From Falciphora oryzae (lineage: Eukaryota > Ascomycota > Sordariomycetes > Magnaporthales > Magnaporthaceae), in NCBI GenBank assembly GCA_000733355.1, contig JNVV01000018.1:186001-250000 (forward strand): a stretch of DNA of 64,000 nt, read 5' to 3'. The notes beneath the pieces are model-generated. The model worked only from the letters and a program-made list of their open reading frames with translations, had not been told where the DNA came from and did not search any database. Shown here piece by piece: positions 30,647 to 41,701 of the stretch; within the stretch, counting starts at the first letter, position 1, and each line of letters starts with the position of its first letter. A program made the position numbers and the translations under genes.

Positions 30647-32706
30647 ATGGAGAACGGCACAACAAACGGCGCGACGGTGGCGACTCACACCCCGTCGCAG
30701 ACCTACCTGTCTACGAGGGGCGACGACTATGGCGTACGAATTGGTGTTGATTCCTGTTGTCGCAAACCGAGGTTCCGTGTGTCGACGCTAATAGTTATTC
30801 TCCCGGACCCCTAGCTCACCTTCGAGACCGTCGTCCTCAAGGGCCTCGCCGCCGACGGTGGGCTCTTCCTGCCCGAAGAGGTACCTCTTGCGACCGATTG
30901 GGTACGCCGCCGACCCTAAATAGACCTCTTGGTATCGCGCCCACGCACGGCCGCCATTGAGCAGGGGCTAATACGGACCATACGCACATATAGCAAAGCT
31001 GGAAGGACCTCCCCTACACCGAGCTCGCCGTCCGCATCCTCAGCCTCTACATCTCGGCCGCCGAGGTCCCCACCGAAGACCTGAGGGCCCTGGTTGAGCG
31101 GAGCTACTCGACCTTCCGCGCCAAGGAGGTCGTGCCCCTTGTCCACATCGAGAACGACATACACCTGCTGGAGCTGTTCCACGGGCCCAGCTACTCCTTC
31201 AAGGACTGCGCCCTGCAGTTCCTGGGCAACCTCTTCGAGTACTTCCTCGTCCGCAAGAACGAGGGCAAGGAGGGGGCCGACAGGCACCACTTGACCGTCG
31301 TCGGCGCCACGAGTGGCGACACGGGCTCCGCCGCCATCTACGGCCTCCGGGGCAAGAAGGACGTCTCCGTCTTCATCCTGCACCCCAAGGGCCGCGTCAG
31401 CCCGATCCAGGAGGCGCAGATGACGACGGTGCTGGACAGTAACGTGCACAACTTGGCCATCCGGGGCACCTTTGACGACTGCCAGGACATCGTCAAGGCC
31501 CTGTTCGGCGACGCCGATGCAAACACGTCACTCAAGCTCGGCGCCGTCAACTCCATCAACTGGTCCAGGATACTGGCCCAGATCGTCTACTACTTCCACT
31601 CGTACTTTGCCCTCGCCCGCGCCGCCCCCGAGGGGTTCAAGCTCGGCGACAAGGTCCGCTTCGTCACGCCCACGGGCAACTTTGGCAACATCCTGGCCGG
31701 CTACTTTGCGCAAAAGATGGGCCTGCCCGTGGACAAGCTGGTTGGTGCGTCTTGAAGTCGCTTGTATTGATGATGTCCCGACATAGATGATGGTTTCTGG
31801 AAGCTGACTTTGCGATTTCTGCAGTGGCGACGAACGAGTGAGTACGGGGCGACCCGTCACCCGGGAGGAATCTACATCCTTTGTTAGTGACGCAAAACGT
31901 CCGAGGGCTAACCACTCACACTTCTAACCCCATCAGGAACGACATTCTGGACCGGTTCTGGAAGACGGGCAGGTACGAAAAGAAGCCGGCGCAGGGTGCC
32001 GAGGCCGACGGCGGGATAGCAGCGGACGGCGCCAAGGCGCACGAGGAGGGGTGCAAGGAGACTCTCAGCCCGGCCATGGACATCCTGGTGTCGAGCAACT
32101 TTGAGCGCCTGATGTGGTTCCTCGCCAAGGGTATGTCTTGCTGCACCGGTTTCCCCGTCTCCCTTGGGACCACTAACGCATGTGCAACACACAGAGTTCG
32201 CAGCAACGGCGGGTCTCAACGACGAGTTCAACAAGAAGCAGGCCGGGCAAGAGGTGCTGGCGTGGTTTAAGTCCCTCAAGGCGACGGGCGGCTTCGGCCC
32301 CGTGCACGCCGAGATCATGGCCAACGGCCGGTCCATCTTCGAGAGCGACCGCGTCAGCGACCCGGAAACGCTCGAGACCATCGCCGACGTCTACCGCAAG
32401 TCAAAGTACGTCCTCGACCCTCACTCGGCCGTCGGCTTCGCTGTCGCCAGGCGCTCGGCCGCTAGGGCCGCGCCGGGCACTAAGCACATCTCGCTGTCGA
32501 CAGCCCATCCCGCAAAGTTCTCGGGCGCAGTCGAGGAGGCGCTCAAGGGCGAGGCCGGGTTCGACTTTGCGCGCAGCGTGCTGCCGGAGGAGTTTGTGGG
32601 GCTCGCGCAGAGGGAGAAGCGGGTCATCGAGACGGCGCCGTCGTGGGACGCTGTGCGGGAGATTGTGAAGAAGCAGGTGCTGGAGGACCTCAAGGCCGAG
32701 GCATGA
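30647..32706 (+). CDS. THR4: Threonine synthase
   Basis: This PLP enzyme converts O-phosphohomoserine to L-threonine, the last step of threonine biosynthesis, in the cytosol. I place six exons: 30647-30733, 30815-30901, 30994-31744, 31825-31837, 31937-32130 and 32196-32706 with the acceptor AG at 32193-32194 (frame requires exon 6 to begin at 32195), giving 547 residues. Domain marks are the N-terminal YLSTRGDDYG, LKGLAADGGLFLPEEVP, the PLP lysine in GPSYSFKDCALQFLGN (Lys128), VVGATSGDTGSAAIYGLRGK, VTPTGNFGNILAGYFA, VATNENDILDRFWKTGRYEK and LSTAHPAKF near the end. Exon 4 is only 13 nt and encodes the middle of VATNEN. The length fits the fungal type II enzyme. It is a single-copy-type housekeeping gene, oriented away from the tRNA-Ala. 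Confidence 0.93.
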
Positions 32707-33986
32707 AGGGTTTATGGTTTTTCATATGTTCGTCGACGAGGCTGCTCGTTGGTTTATTGAACGTCCGTCCCAGTGATTTGGGACGCGATTGGAAAGAAAG
32801 ACGTATGCGGAAAAGGGGCCGAAATGATCTAAGAATGGGGGGTTATATCTGGACATTTTTGTAGAGGAAAAACGCACCTTCCAACAGTCACCAATATGAG
32901 GATTATGTTATTGCAGATTTTGATCCTGGTGGAACACGTCTATCGTTATTACCAAATTACCCATGCCTACGCCGGAATAATTGACGACACAGACAAAAAA
33001 GAGGAAACAAAACAAGCTCTGGCATTCCGTGACGGGAGTCAGCAGCAACGACGAGAGACGAACAAGGAAGAAAGAGGCCCAGCACGGGGGTGCGACGGAT
33101 TGTTCGTTGCCTCCCTCACACCGCATCTTTCTAGTCAAAAAAAAATAGGAGAACCCACTACTCCTGATCTTGCGTCCTTGTTCTCTTTGGACCCCGGCCT
33201 GTCTTATCAATCTATGATCATGGCCAGAAGAAAGCCTCTTATTCTAGACCCTTCCCTGCCCCGGTGTCTTCTCCTGTTTAGATACCGCAGGGACATGCGG
33301 AAAAAAATAACAAACAACGTCGGGCGAAAGCGCGCCCTGCTTTTTCTTGGTCTCCAGACTCTCCATAGTCAAAAAGTAATAAACGAGTTTAAAAAAATAA
33401 AGGGGCCTGGCCTGATAAGAAAGACCGGCCGGCACGCATAATCACAACCACTCATATATCGTGGCGGAAGGCTCTGCAAGAAGGATGGCTTCTAGGGAAA
33501 AAAAGAACGAATATTCACAGTTTTTGGGGAACCTCGGCTCCAAGGGGTTGGGGGAGCGGGATGGAGGAAAGGGAAGAAGATGAATCACCAAACCAGCGCC
33601 TCCGAATAAAAAAAAATATAGCTAACGAGAAGCAGGATGAAACCTCCAGAGGAGGACTCTGAGTAACCAGGCCCAGCGCCATCGTCGTAAAGCGTCGAAA
33701 AGTCGTCAAGTGGAAATAAAAATGTCCATGGGTATCGGTATCGAGAGCCCTTTTTGGAGAGAGTTTCGCCGTATGAGACCAAAAAGCCAAGATGCAGTCG
33801 TAGCCAGATATTTGACGTCGTTTCCGTTGAGGAACGAGAATAGTATGTCGGAGGGATGTGTCGTAAGAGAATCGAGAACTAGTAATGTTGAATGGGCAAC
33901 AAGAAAGCGAAAACATGCTGTTGCCTCAAGGAGTGAAAGAATGGAAAGAAACCAAGGCAAAAACAAGCCACGGTAAGCAAGCAGGC
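32707..33986. other. Intergenic between convergent genes, no gene supported
   Basis: These are the 3' flanks of threonine synthase and of the conserved protein at 33987. The stretch is relatively A/T-rich with several A-rich tracts and AATAAA-like signals (for example near 33378). It is likely all UTR and terminator sequence. Confidence 0.5.
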
Positions 33987-35942
33987 CTATATGCCCCAAC
34001 TGCCTCTCCTTTCCTTGACTCCCCAAGCCAACGGGCTGATGGTGTCTAGGTCCGGGTGCTGGCTGGCCCACTCGTGAATGTAGAGCTTGAGCGCCTTCCA
34101 GCGCGGGCAGCGGTCCTGCTCCTTGGTGTCGTCGTCCTCGGTGAGCTTGATGTGGCCTTTGGCCCTGCTGCCGCAGGCGACCGCCACGACGCCGTCCATA
34201 AGGGCGTCGTCGTCGCGCTGCAGGTCGGCCAAGGGTATGCGTGAGATCTTGGACAGCTCGTCATCGTAGGAGCGCGCCATGGCCGGGTAGCCCAGACTCA
34301 GGTAATTGTAGACCTGCGTCACGAAGCGGTCGTTGAACTCGGCCTGGATCTGCTCCGCCAGGTCCGCCGCCGCCTTCTCCTTGCGCAACCGCTCCTCGAG
34401 CCCCATGAGCATGTGCAGGCCCTTGGCCTCGCCGCTGCGCTTGTGCGTGTGCGGCGAGGCTAGGGTGGCCGCGCCCTTGTGCATGAGCACGGGGGGTCCG
34501 GCCGAGTGGGTCCCCGACAGCGGCCGCGTGGTCGGCTCCAGCTGTCCCGGCTCATCGCTCAACGGAGACGAGTTGCTACTGCTCGTGGCGCCGAAGGCGA
34601 GCGAGAAGGGGTCCGTAGCCGACGAGCTGGGGATGCTCGGGGTGGATATCATGTCCGGGCGCTCGATCTCGGCGAGGGCCTCACCCGACTCGGCGGTGAA
34701 GCAGTATCCCCTCCACAGGCCCCGTTGGCCGGTGGGGTCGCGGTTCGTCTCGTCCGCCTCGTGCTGCCACAGGTGGTCGGGCTCGAGCTTGGTGTGCTTG
34801 GGAGAGGGGCACTTGCGGAACGTCAGGTCGGCGCCCAGCATGGGCGGGCTGCGCTTGCGGAGCGCTTCCAGGTTCTTGTCGGCCTCGACGGGGCGGCGGA
34901 AGCCACCACCAAAGGGCCGTGCGGGGCCGTGGCGGGAGAAGCCCGTCTCGGCGGGGATGAAGGGCATGTCGGCGGCCTTGCCCGGCGGAGCCGAAGGGAT
35001 AAAGGGCATGACATACTCGCCAATGGGGTTGATCGGGGGCGGGGACGAGGGCACCAATGGCATGGTAGACTCGCCAATGGGGGACAATGGGCTCTGGCTG
35101 ATCAGGGGCATGTGCGTCTCGCCGATGGGCCCCCGCTCCCGCGGTTGGAAGGGCTTGGGGCTCGGGGTCTCCTTACGGCTCGAGGTCAGCCACATGGTGT
35201 CGGTGGGCGGGCTGTCAAGCTGCATCTCGTCCAGGTCGCGCGTGTCCATCCTGCTCCTAGCGCGGCGGTCCGCAGCGTCCTGGGCTTCCTTGACGTGCCA
35301 GCTGATGTCCTCGTCGGTCGAGTCGCGGGGTGCGCCCAGCATGCGGACCTGGGGGCGGCCGCGGGAGTCGGCGTCGTCCGAGGCATCGTCACCGTCGTCG
35401 GAGCCCTCGCGGGCGACAAAGTGCTCGGCGCCGCCTATCCTCTGGCCGCTGTTGGGGAAAGCAGAGAGTGCTATCTCCTGCAGCCGCTTCTCGATCTCCT
35501 TCTTGGCCAGGTTGTACATGTGGTCGGCCGTCTCCTCGTCACACGACTCGCGCCTAGCGAGCCCGGTGATCTTGTTATGGCGCTTCCTGCTGCGCTGGAC
35601 AGAGTAGATGTGGTTGTGGTAGGGGGTGATGTCTGTCTTGTCGATCGGCCGCGTGGCCGGGCCGACGTCGCCTGTCCGGCGGGACCGTCGCGACGAGTCG
35701 ATAAGCTGCGGCGCGAATCGCCTCTTCTCGCGGCGCGCATCGTGGCTGGCGGCAGTGCAGACCGCTGCGGGCTCGAACAGCAGGACGGGCGCGGAGGCGA
35801 ACTTGGGCGAGGGCTCGGGCGACGGATCCGGCGTGAGCTCCCCGGCTGGGCCGGGCATGTTCCCGGGCTTGCGGTACTGCTCAAACGTTGTTTCTATGGG
35901 GATAGGGGCGAACCGCCGCTTCCCCTCAGTTTGGGCCGCCAT
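33987..35942 (-). CDS. Conserved fungal protein of unknown function, with repeated PIGE..MP motifs
   Basis: This intronless frame of 651 residues has good third-position bias. I do not recognise a named family. Residues 1-120 are basic and contain two copies of a KRRFAP motif (KRRFAPIPIETTF and KRRFAPQLIDSS). Around 270-325 a short motif recurs three times: PIGETHMPLI, PIGESTMPLV and PIGEYVMPFI, each followed by a Ser/Pro spacer. The C-terminal 150 residues look folded and conserved (EQIQAEFNDRFVTQVYNYLS, GYPAMARSYDDELSKISRI, WKALKLYIHEWASQHPDL). The repeated short motifs suggest docking sites for a partner protein; this is inference. No signal peptide or membrane span was seen, so a nuclear or cytosolic protein is likely. 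Confidence 0.75.
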   Translation of the reverse strand: MAAQTEGKRRFAPIPIETTFEQYRKPGNMPGPAGELTPDPSPEPSPKFASAPVLLFEPAAVCTAASHDARREKRRFAPQLIDSSRRSRRTGDVGPATRPIDKTDITPYHNHIYSVQRSRKRHNKITGLARRESCDEETADHMYNLAKKEIEKRLQEIALSAFPNSGQRIGGAEHFVAREGSDDGDDASDDADSRGRPQVRMLGAPRDSTDEDISWHVKEAQDAADRRARSRMDTRDLDEMQLDSPPTDTMWLTSSRKETPSPKPFQPRERGPIGETHMPLISQSPLSPIGESTMPLVPSSPPPINPIGEYVMPFIPSAPPGKAADMPFIPAETGFSRHGPARPFGGGFRRPVEADKNLEALRKRSPPMLGADLTFRKCPSPKHTKLEPDHLWQHEADETNRDPTGQRGLWRGYCFTAESGEALAEIERPDMISTPSIPSSSATDPFSLAFGATSSSNSSPLSDEPGQLEPTTRPLSGTHSAGPPVLMHKGAATLASPHTHKRSGEAKGLHMLMGLEERLRKEKAAADLAEQIQAEFNDRFVTQVYNYLSLGYPAMARSYDDELSKISRIPLADLQRDDDALMDGVVAVACGSRAKGHIKLTEDDDTKEQDRCPRWKALKLYIHEWASQHPDLDTISPLAWGVKERRGSWGI

Positions 35943-37620
35943 GGGATTGGCGGTGGATTGGTGGTCGTCTATGGTAGGCCGAAGCTTTGTTGCAACCAGG
36001 GCCCCGAGATCCCTAGGGCGAAGAGGGAAGACAGTGGGCGGTAGCGGTGGTGTTGGTGTTGGTGTTGGTGGTAGTGGCAGCAGTGGTGAGAGCTGTAGCG
36101 GTGATTACAGCGGGCAAGCGAGGAAGGTATTGGGCGGCGTTGAGGTGGTGGGTTGCTATGGTTGGCTGCTGCTTGGGTGGTCTGAGACCTGGTGGCTGCT
36201 TGCACACACGTCACCGTAAGAAAAAACGGGATCGCCGTTGTATTTAAATGGGCACGGGAGAAGCACGACAAAGGAACAAAACGAGCGGGCGAGGGCTTAT
36301 GACTGCACAGCGGTAGCAGCAGCAGCAACACAGGCGGACGTCTAGGAAACCCGCTGATGCGTTCTCGGGAAAGAAGAGGGCCCAGGGCGTGACGGGGTGT
36401 GTGTCCTGTTGTGCCACCTTTCCTTGGGTTTTGTTTGGCGGGCGGGCGATGGATCTGGCGGGAAAGGGGTGAGGCCGCTCCCCCTTCTGAAGAACGTCGT
36501 GGGCTGTTGTGAGTTGGTGCTGGGGGTGGGCAGGGGAGTAGATGGGGAGACGAGTGTGGCCTTGCGCTGAGCGGCGGTCACAGGGTTGAGCTGCGGATTT
36601 TTGCAGGGCGGCGGATGCCCATCCAGGGTCCAGAACGAGACGCAAAGGTGGGATGCCCGCCGATTGACGGCCACGGTTTTTGATTGTGATGACGGGCGGG
36701 CGGTGCATGGGAGGTACCGAGACAGTGCCTCGACGCACTATGCACTGGCTGTGCGCCGGAATCGGTCCGGCCACTCCGGCTGATTGCGCGAGTCCACGCG
36801 CACACAAATCTCGCCATCTCGCACTGTGCGGCGACGCAAAATAGACTCCCGCGCCCCCCCACCTGGGCGCTGCCGTTTCTGGCGGTTGCCAACCTTGATT
36901 TGCTGGAGGGTGGCATCCACCTCCGCTCTGCCGTCCACCCGCATAGGGTTCCGTATTATTCATTCTCTCTTTGGGCGCATGTGGGCTTATTCTTTTGTTC
37001 CCGGGAATGCTGACGGTCCCATTGATGTCATCAGCCCGTCGGGGAGCACGGAGTGTCGTGTGCCCACAATTGGGGGTGGGAAGCAGGCCATTTGTCCCCA
37101 TCCAGGTTCCTCCTGCACGCATACCGCCCTTCTCGGTGACGTGCGCCGCAATTGTCCAATCGCCAGCGCACGGCCACGCAGCGGTTCGCTTTTTTTTTGT
37201 CCACGGCGGTTGCTCCCAGCGGCGGGTTATTGAACTGCTAGGAAGTAGCAGCTCGGTAATTTTACACCTCAGCCTCCACATCATTTCCCCTGCACCAGAG
37301 CCGCCCCGCCGGCTACCGAGGACGGCCCCTGGCCAAGGGGTTGGTTATGGTGTGCTCCAGCTTATCGTATTCCCGGCGCCGGCTTCTGAATGCCACACTA
37401 TGCATGCCAGGACGGCGGACATTCCAGTTTGGACGGGTTTTGTTTCTTGGTTCGTTCGAGTCAGGCACCAAGAAAAGGATTTTCTCGTCGTATTTATCAC
37501 CACCACGGCAGTGTCTGTCCATCAGTCAGTCTCGGCGGACATGCCTCAGTCTACCCAGTAGGGACGCCGGCCTTCGGACGGAGTTTGTTCGTGTTCACAG
37601 ATGGGGAACGAACCAGCTAG

Positions 37621-37670
37621 CCAGCCAGCAGCCAGCCAGCAGCCAGCCAGCAGCCAGCCAGCAGCCAGCC
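37621..37670 (+). repeat. 11-bp tandem repeat (CCAGCCAGCAG), about 4.5 copies
   Basis: The unit CCAGCCAGCAG is repeated four full times plus CCAGCC. The 11-bp period is not a multiple of three, consistent with non-coding DNA. Confidence 0.9.
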
Positions 37671-39772
37671 AAAACGGCCCAGGCGCCACGTCCCGAACAT
37701 GGGTTCCCTACCGAAGCGCCCAACGACTGCTCCAGCCGGGAAACTGAAAGGCGGTTCCGCGTGGCCCCTTCTGACACGGCAAACCCCAGTGTTCCCGTCA
37801 ATCATTAGCAAATGGTTTATGGGACTGGAGCAGCAGCCAGTGTATATCTGGCCTCGCATAATATGTCCGTCCCTGCGGATGTCACAATACCACAAAATAC
37901 TGTGCGGCAGGCAGAGACAAGACGGTTGAACAGAAGAATTACAGCGTGGGAGATACACAGCGTCGAGTTCAGGCCGAACTCGGACGTGCGTAACTGATAG
38001 TGGCTGCCTCGCGAGATAGGGTTGCAAATCGGGTTTCGTTTCCTGCAAGTCTTGCCGACTTATGGAGACTATTGAGGTTCGCAATCCATCACCCTATCAG
38101 CTCGGACGATGGCGCTTGCGAAGAGACTGGGACAAGGCTCCGGCAGCTCCCTTCCCCCTTCCGAACAAGACCTGGACCTGGTCGTCCTCATCGGCGATGA
38201 AGCACAATCTGCAGGAAAGCTGCCCACACACTGGTGCCAAGAAGATTGGTGGGCTGGATTTTCTTTGCAGCCCCAAAGCTTCCAGACTGGACCCACGCGG
38301 GGGGTGCTAGCACCGACTTCCAGCACCCCCACATCTGCCCAGGCTCAACCACTCGGCCGCCCGCCGCCGCACCACCCCAACCGAACTTTCCTCACCGCTT
38401 GCCCACGCGTGCTGTTGTGGGGTGCAACGTCGGTCGAGGGTTTTTTTTTTTCTCCCTCGGTTTGGGTGCTGATCGTCTGTTTCCGTTTTCCGTCTTCTCT
38501 CTCACATCTGCCCCTCTTGCTCACTAGGTGTCGACGGCCGGCTGATTTTCACGGCGAGAATTCTACCCAAACGAACAGTATTGGCAGACGGCAAGGTTTA
38601 AATAAAACGGGACGTCCGCGAGTGGCAGACCCAGTTGCTGTGAATAACTGTTTTTTCGTGTTTGCCTGGCCGTCGTGGCTCAGACGAGGCGTCGGTGATT
38701 TGATCTCTCCACCATCTCCTCAGCCTTCCTGTTCCGTAGCGCTCGAAATATGAGTCCCAGGCTTGGGGGTCAAGTGGGCAAGTTCCAAGATGGCGGGCTT
38801 TTTTTTTTTTTTTTTTTCTCCTCCCTACCTGCTGACACCAGCTTTCACTTTCTCTTTGTCGACGACAAGCCAAGCCGCGACGCCACATCGCAGCACATGG
38901 CCGTCTCGTGATAGTCACACGGTAGACGCCTTAGCGCCAAGCGCCCAGGGCCGGTTTTTCTGCCATTCCAGCAGCGCCCCACGCTGACCTAGAAAAAACT
39001 GATACACCAACAGGTGGGTGCTTCGTCCCACATTTTCCCAAAAAGAACATCAGCAGCTACAAGCAGCCTGCTAAAAGTAGTAGTTCCATATCTATTTACA
39101 ATTTAAAAAATATATTTCGAAGTACCTGCACGTAGTGATAACACGTAGATTGGCTGAATTTTTCTTTATCCTACGGGTTCGTGGAGATATAGGAGGTTGA
39201 AAACGGCGATGGAGGTCACTTCTTTTTGGAGGTGAACGTACGCCCGTCCTGCTCGCATTGATTCCGCGCTCCATGGCTCCAAGGTAGGGATAAGCAACAC
39301 GGCCTCTCCCTTCCCCATGGGCCGCCTGCCCTTGCCCGAACCAGCCAAGGTGCCGATTTGAACACGGGGTGGTTGGGGCGGACCACGGCTTGGCTTTCTC
39401 CTTGGGTTCGGCGAAGCGGTCTGGATCTGTCGATCCACGCATCCGTCGCCTTGGAGAGGTAGAATTTTTTTGCCCCTCAGGCTTCGGCGGATAGACAGCC
39501 AAAACAATCGCCAACTCCAGCCGCCACCCTGAATAGACATCAAACGGTGAGGAAACGGTGGGCGTCTCCATCGTTTGGGCACTCTGACAGACGCCCTTGC
39601 ATGCATGCCTTTCTAGCTTGTTTCTTTGGTGGAGTGGCGACACCATTTCGCATGCAACATGATGCAGTGGAGAGGAGCCCGTTACCTAAGCCCACATCAT
39701 GCCTACCACGGTAGGCCCAGAAGGAGGTGTAAGCTAGATCGTCGTTTTGGCACTTCGGTGTAGCTCGCCGAG

Positions 39773-39878
39773 NNNNNNNNNNNNNNNNNNNNNNNNNNNN
39801 NNNNNNNNNNNNNNNNNNNNNNNNNNNNNNNNNNNNNNNNNNNNNNNNNNNNNNNNNNNNNNNNNNNNNNNNNNNNNN
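39773..39878. other. Assembly gap (106 N)
   Basis: There are 106 unknown bases. The right edge begins with an A8 run and a purine tract, followed by a C10 run about 25 bases on, so the break probably reflects a hard-to-sequence homopolymer region. Confidence 0.98.
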
Positions 39879-40259
39879 AAAAAAAATAAGAGAAGAAGAG
39901 AAAGGAGGTCCCCCCCCCCTGAGACTTGATCTTCTCCCCTCGGCCTTGGCTGATGGATGAGCTGTCCAAGTCTCTGAGTTGTCCTTCAGGTATCGTGCAC
40001 TGAAATAAAAATGCATGACCAGGGTGAGGAAAGCCCTGATTGGTGGGTTTCGCTGATCTGGTATTCGAGAGCTTTGGCTGTTGGTTCCCCGCCGTGTCGA
40101 TGGCTTGGGAAGACTGAAGGAAAACGTTGGATGGAACATGAACTTCATGCTTTTGACGCCAAGTCCCATGCTTTTCTTCACCCACCTCACGCCCCGCGCC
40201 AAACACCCACCTGACGCCAAAAATAGTAAGGGATCCAAGTTTGCCGTCGGTGGAGCAGC

Positions 40260-41701
40260 ATGGTAAGCCCCAACCAGGCCAATTATCAGGTCCGATTAGA
40301 TTTCATCCATAATGAGATGCTCGCCAAGCATCTAGGCCTCAGCGGCGATGTAAGTTAGGTGGAGGCTCTCGTTGGGCCGGCCCTGAGAGGGGAGAGACCG
40401 CGCGTGTGCTCATTCTGTGCCGCCCCAAAACGAGACCGTGAAGCGGACCAGCGTGTCTCCAATTCAATACGACCTAGACTACCCCTTCAAATACAACAAC
40501 TTCGTCTACCACGTCAATGTAGTCGACGGCAGCCCACGCCCTCCCCGCAGCCGGGGTGCGTGCCGATTCCCACCGGCACCAGCGCCTTCATCCTCCGGCT
40601 CGCCAACCAGGACGCCCAGGGCATGCACGGCGCCACGCGCATCGAGAACGAGGTCGCCGTCATGAGCATGGCCGCCGCCGCCCTGCGCCACATCAACCTG
40701 CACGTTGTCCCCCGCGTCTTCGCATGGGGCAGCAGCAGCAACTCCCAAGGCTGGATCCTCCAGGAGCGCATGCCCAGCACGCCCGGCGACGAGGCTTTCA
40801 AGGCCATGGACGCAGCCCAGCAAAGGGCCGTGGTGACGCGGATGGCGGCGCTGCTCAAGCTTCCGGACTCGGTCCGCGGCTGGGGAGGCGTGACGTTCGG
40901 CGCGGCTGGGGACATTGTCAGCGCGCCCATGCCCACCGTCGGCGCGGGGCCGTGGGGCTCGTGCCAGGTTCCGGGCCAAGCTCGCGCTGGCGGACGCGAG
41001 CCCCCACATCCAGGGCTGGCGGGCGGACGGGGTGCGGGAGCGGCTTGAGGCCTTCCTCGGGGCGGGTCTACCTGCCCAGTTCGCCTCGCTTGCGTCCAGG
41101 GAGGAGAGGGCGATTGTGCACGGGGACTTTAGTGGACAAACCCCCCTCCTCTCTCCATGCCAAGAGGCACATCTGAATTAGTGTGTGCTAATCGCGAGGT
41201 CACAGACACCGTCAACATCCTGGTCGACCCTTCCTCTGCCCGCACCACGGCTCTCCTCGACTACGACTTCTCCAGCACCCTGCATCCCTGCTACGAGTTT
41301 CTCCGCTCATCGACTCGGAACGGGGTCAGCTGCCGGGGTGGACAGGGGACCAGGGTGATGAAGAGAGCATCGCCCTGAGGAAGGCGAAGCTGGCCGGGGC
41401 GTTCCCCTCCCCGCTCCCGGCCAACAGCGAGGCGGTCCAGTGGGAGGACGAGCTAGAGAAACTAGAGGCCAAACGCCCGAGCACTGTCGCTGGCATGGAG
41501 AACATCGCGAATGTCGACTCCTTGCTCGGTGCTGTCCTTCCTTGGCAACTGAGCAACCAGGACTTTGTTCATAGAAAGGATAATGTCGAAGTGGATCGGA
41601 TGAGACAGTACTTCGGCAGGCAGCTTGTAGCACAATGGAGCACATGGGCCTCTGATAGAAGTGATGGTTTGGCACACCCGCCGCGAACCAGAGGGAGATA
41701 A
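40260..41701 (+). pseudogene. APH-family kinase-like protein, decayed (several frameshifts)
   Basis: The fragments read in order as one fungal aminoglycoside-phosphotransferase-fold protein. They are a first exon from ATG 40260 ending AKHLGLSGD before a GTAAGT donor; SVSPIQYDLDYPFKYNNFVY; CVPIPTGTSAFILRLANQDA with the ATRIENEV helix; PRVFAWGSSSNSQGWILQE; RGWGGVTFGAAGDIVSAPMP; SPHIQGWRADGVRERLEAF; the catalytic-loop IVHGDFS; and TTALLDYDFSSTLHPCYEF (metal-binding Asp). They lie in different frames. Shifts fall at about 40525-40555, 40955-40965 and 41300-41312, and the intron after HGDFS has no clean donor. Nothing visible in splicing repairs all of these. Inference: a pseudogene of an expanded fungal family whose substrates are mostly unknown; drug resistance is not implied. 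Confidence 0.75.

Larger units (their letters stand above)
35943..40259. other. 4.3-kb gene-poor region containing an assembly gap
   Basis: No supportable gene was found. Open frames at 36244-37284, 38109-38753 and 39092-39646 are GC-driven and mutually overlapping. The region includes T-rich runs (38799-38817), an 11-bp tandem repeat (37621-37670) and the N gap (39773-39878). Confidence 0.5.

Noticed and set aside
36244..39646. Several 110-346 codon frames in the 36-40 kb region
   Set aside because: GC-driven, mutually overlapping and lacking motifs; some run across homopolymers.
40260..41701. Antibiotic-resistance aminoglycoside phosphotransferase
   Set aside because: The fold family is shared, but the sequence belongs to the expanded fungal APH-like group with unknown substrates, and the copy is broken.
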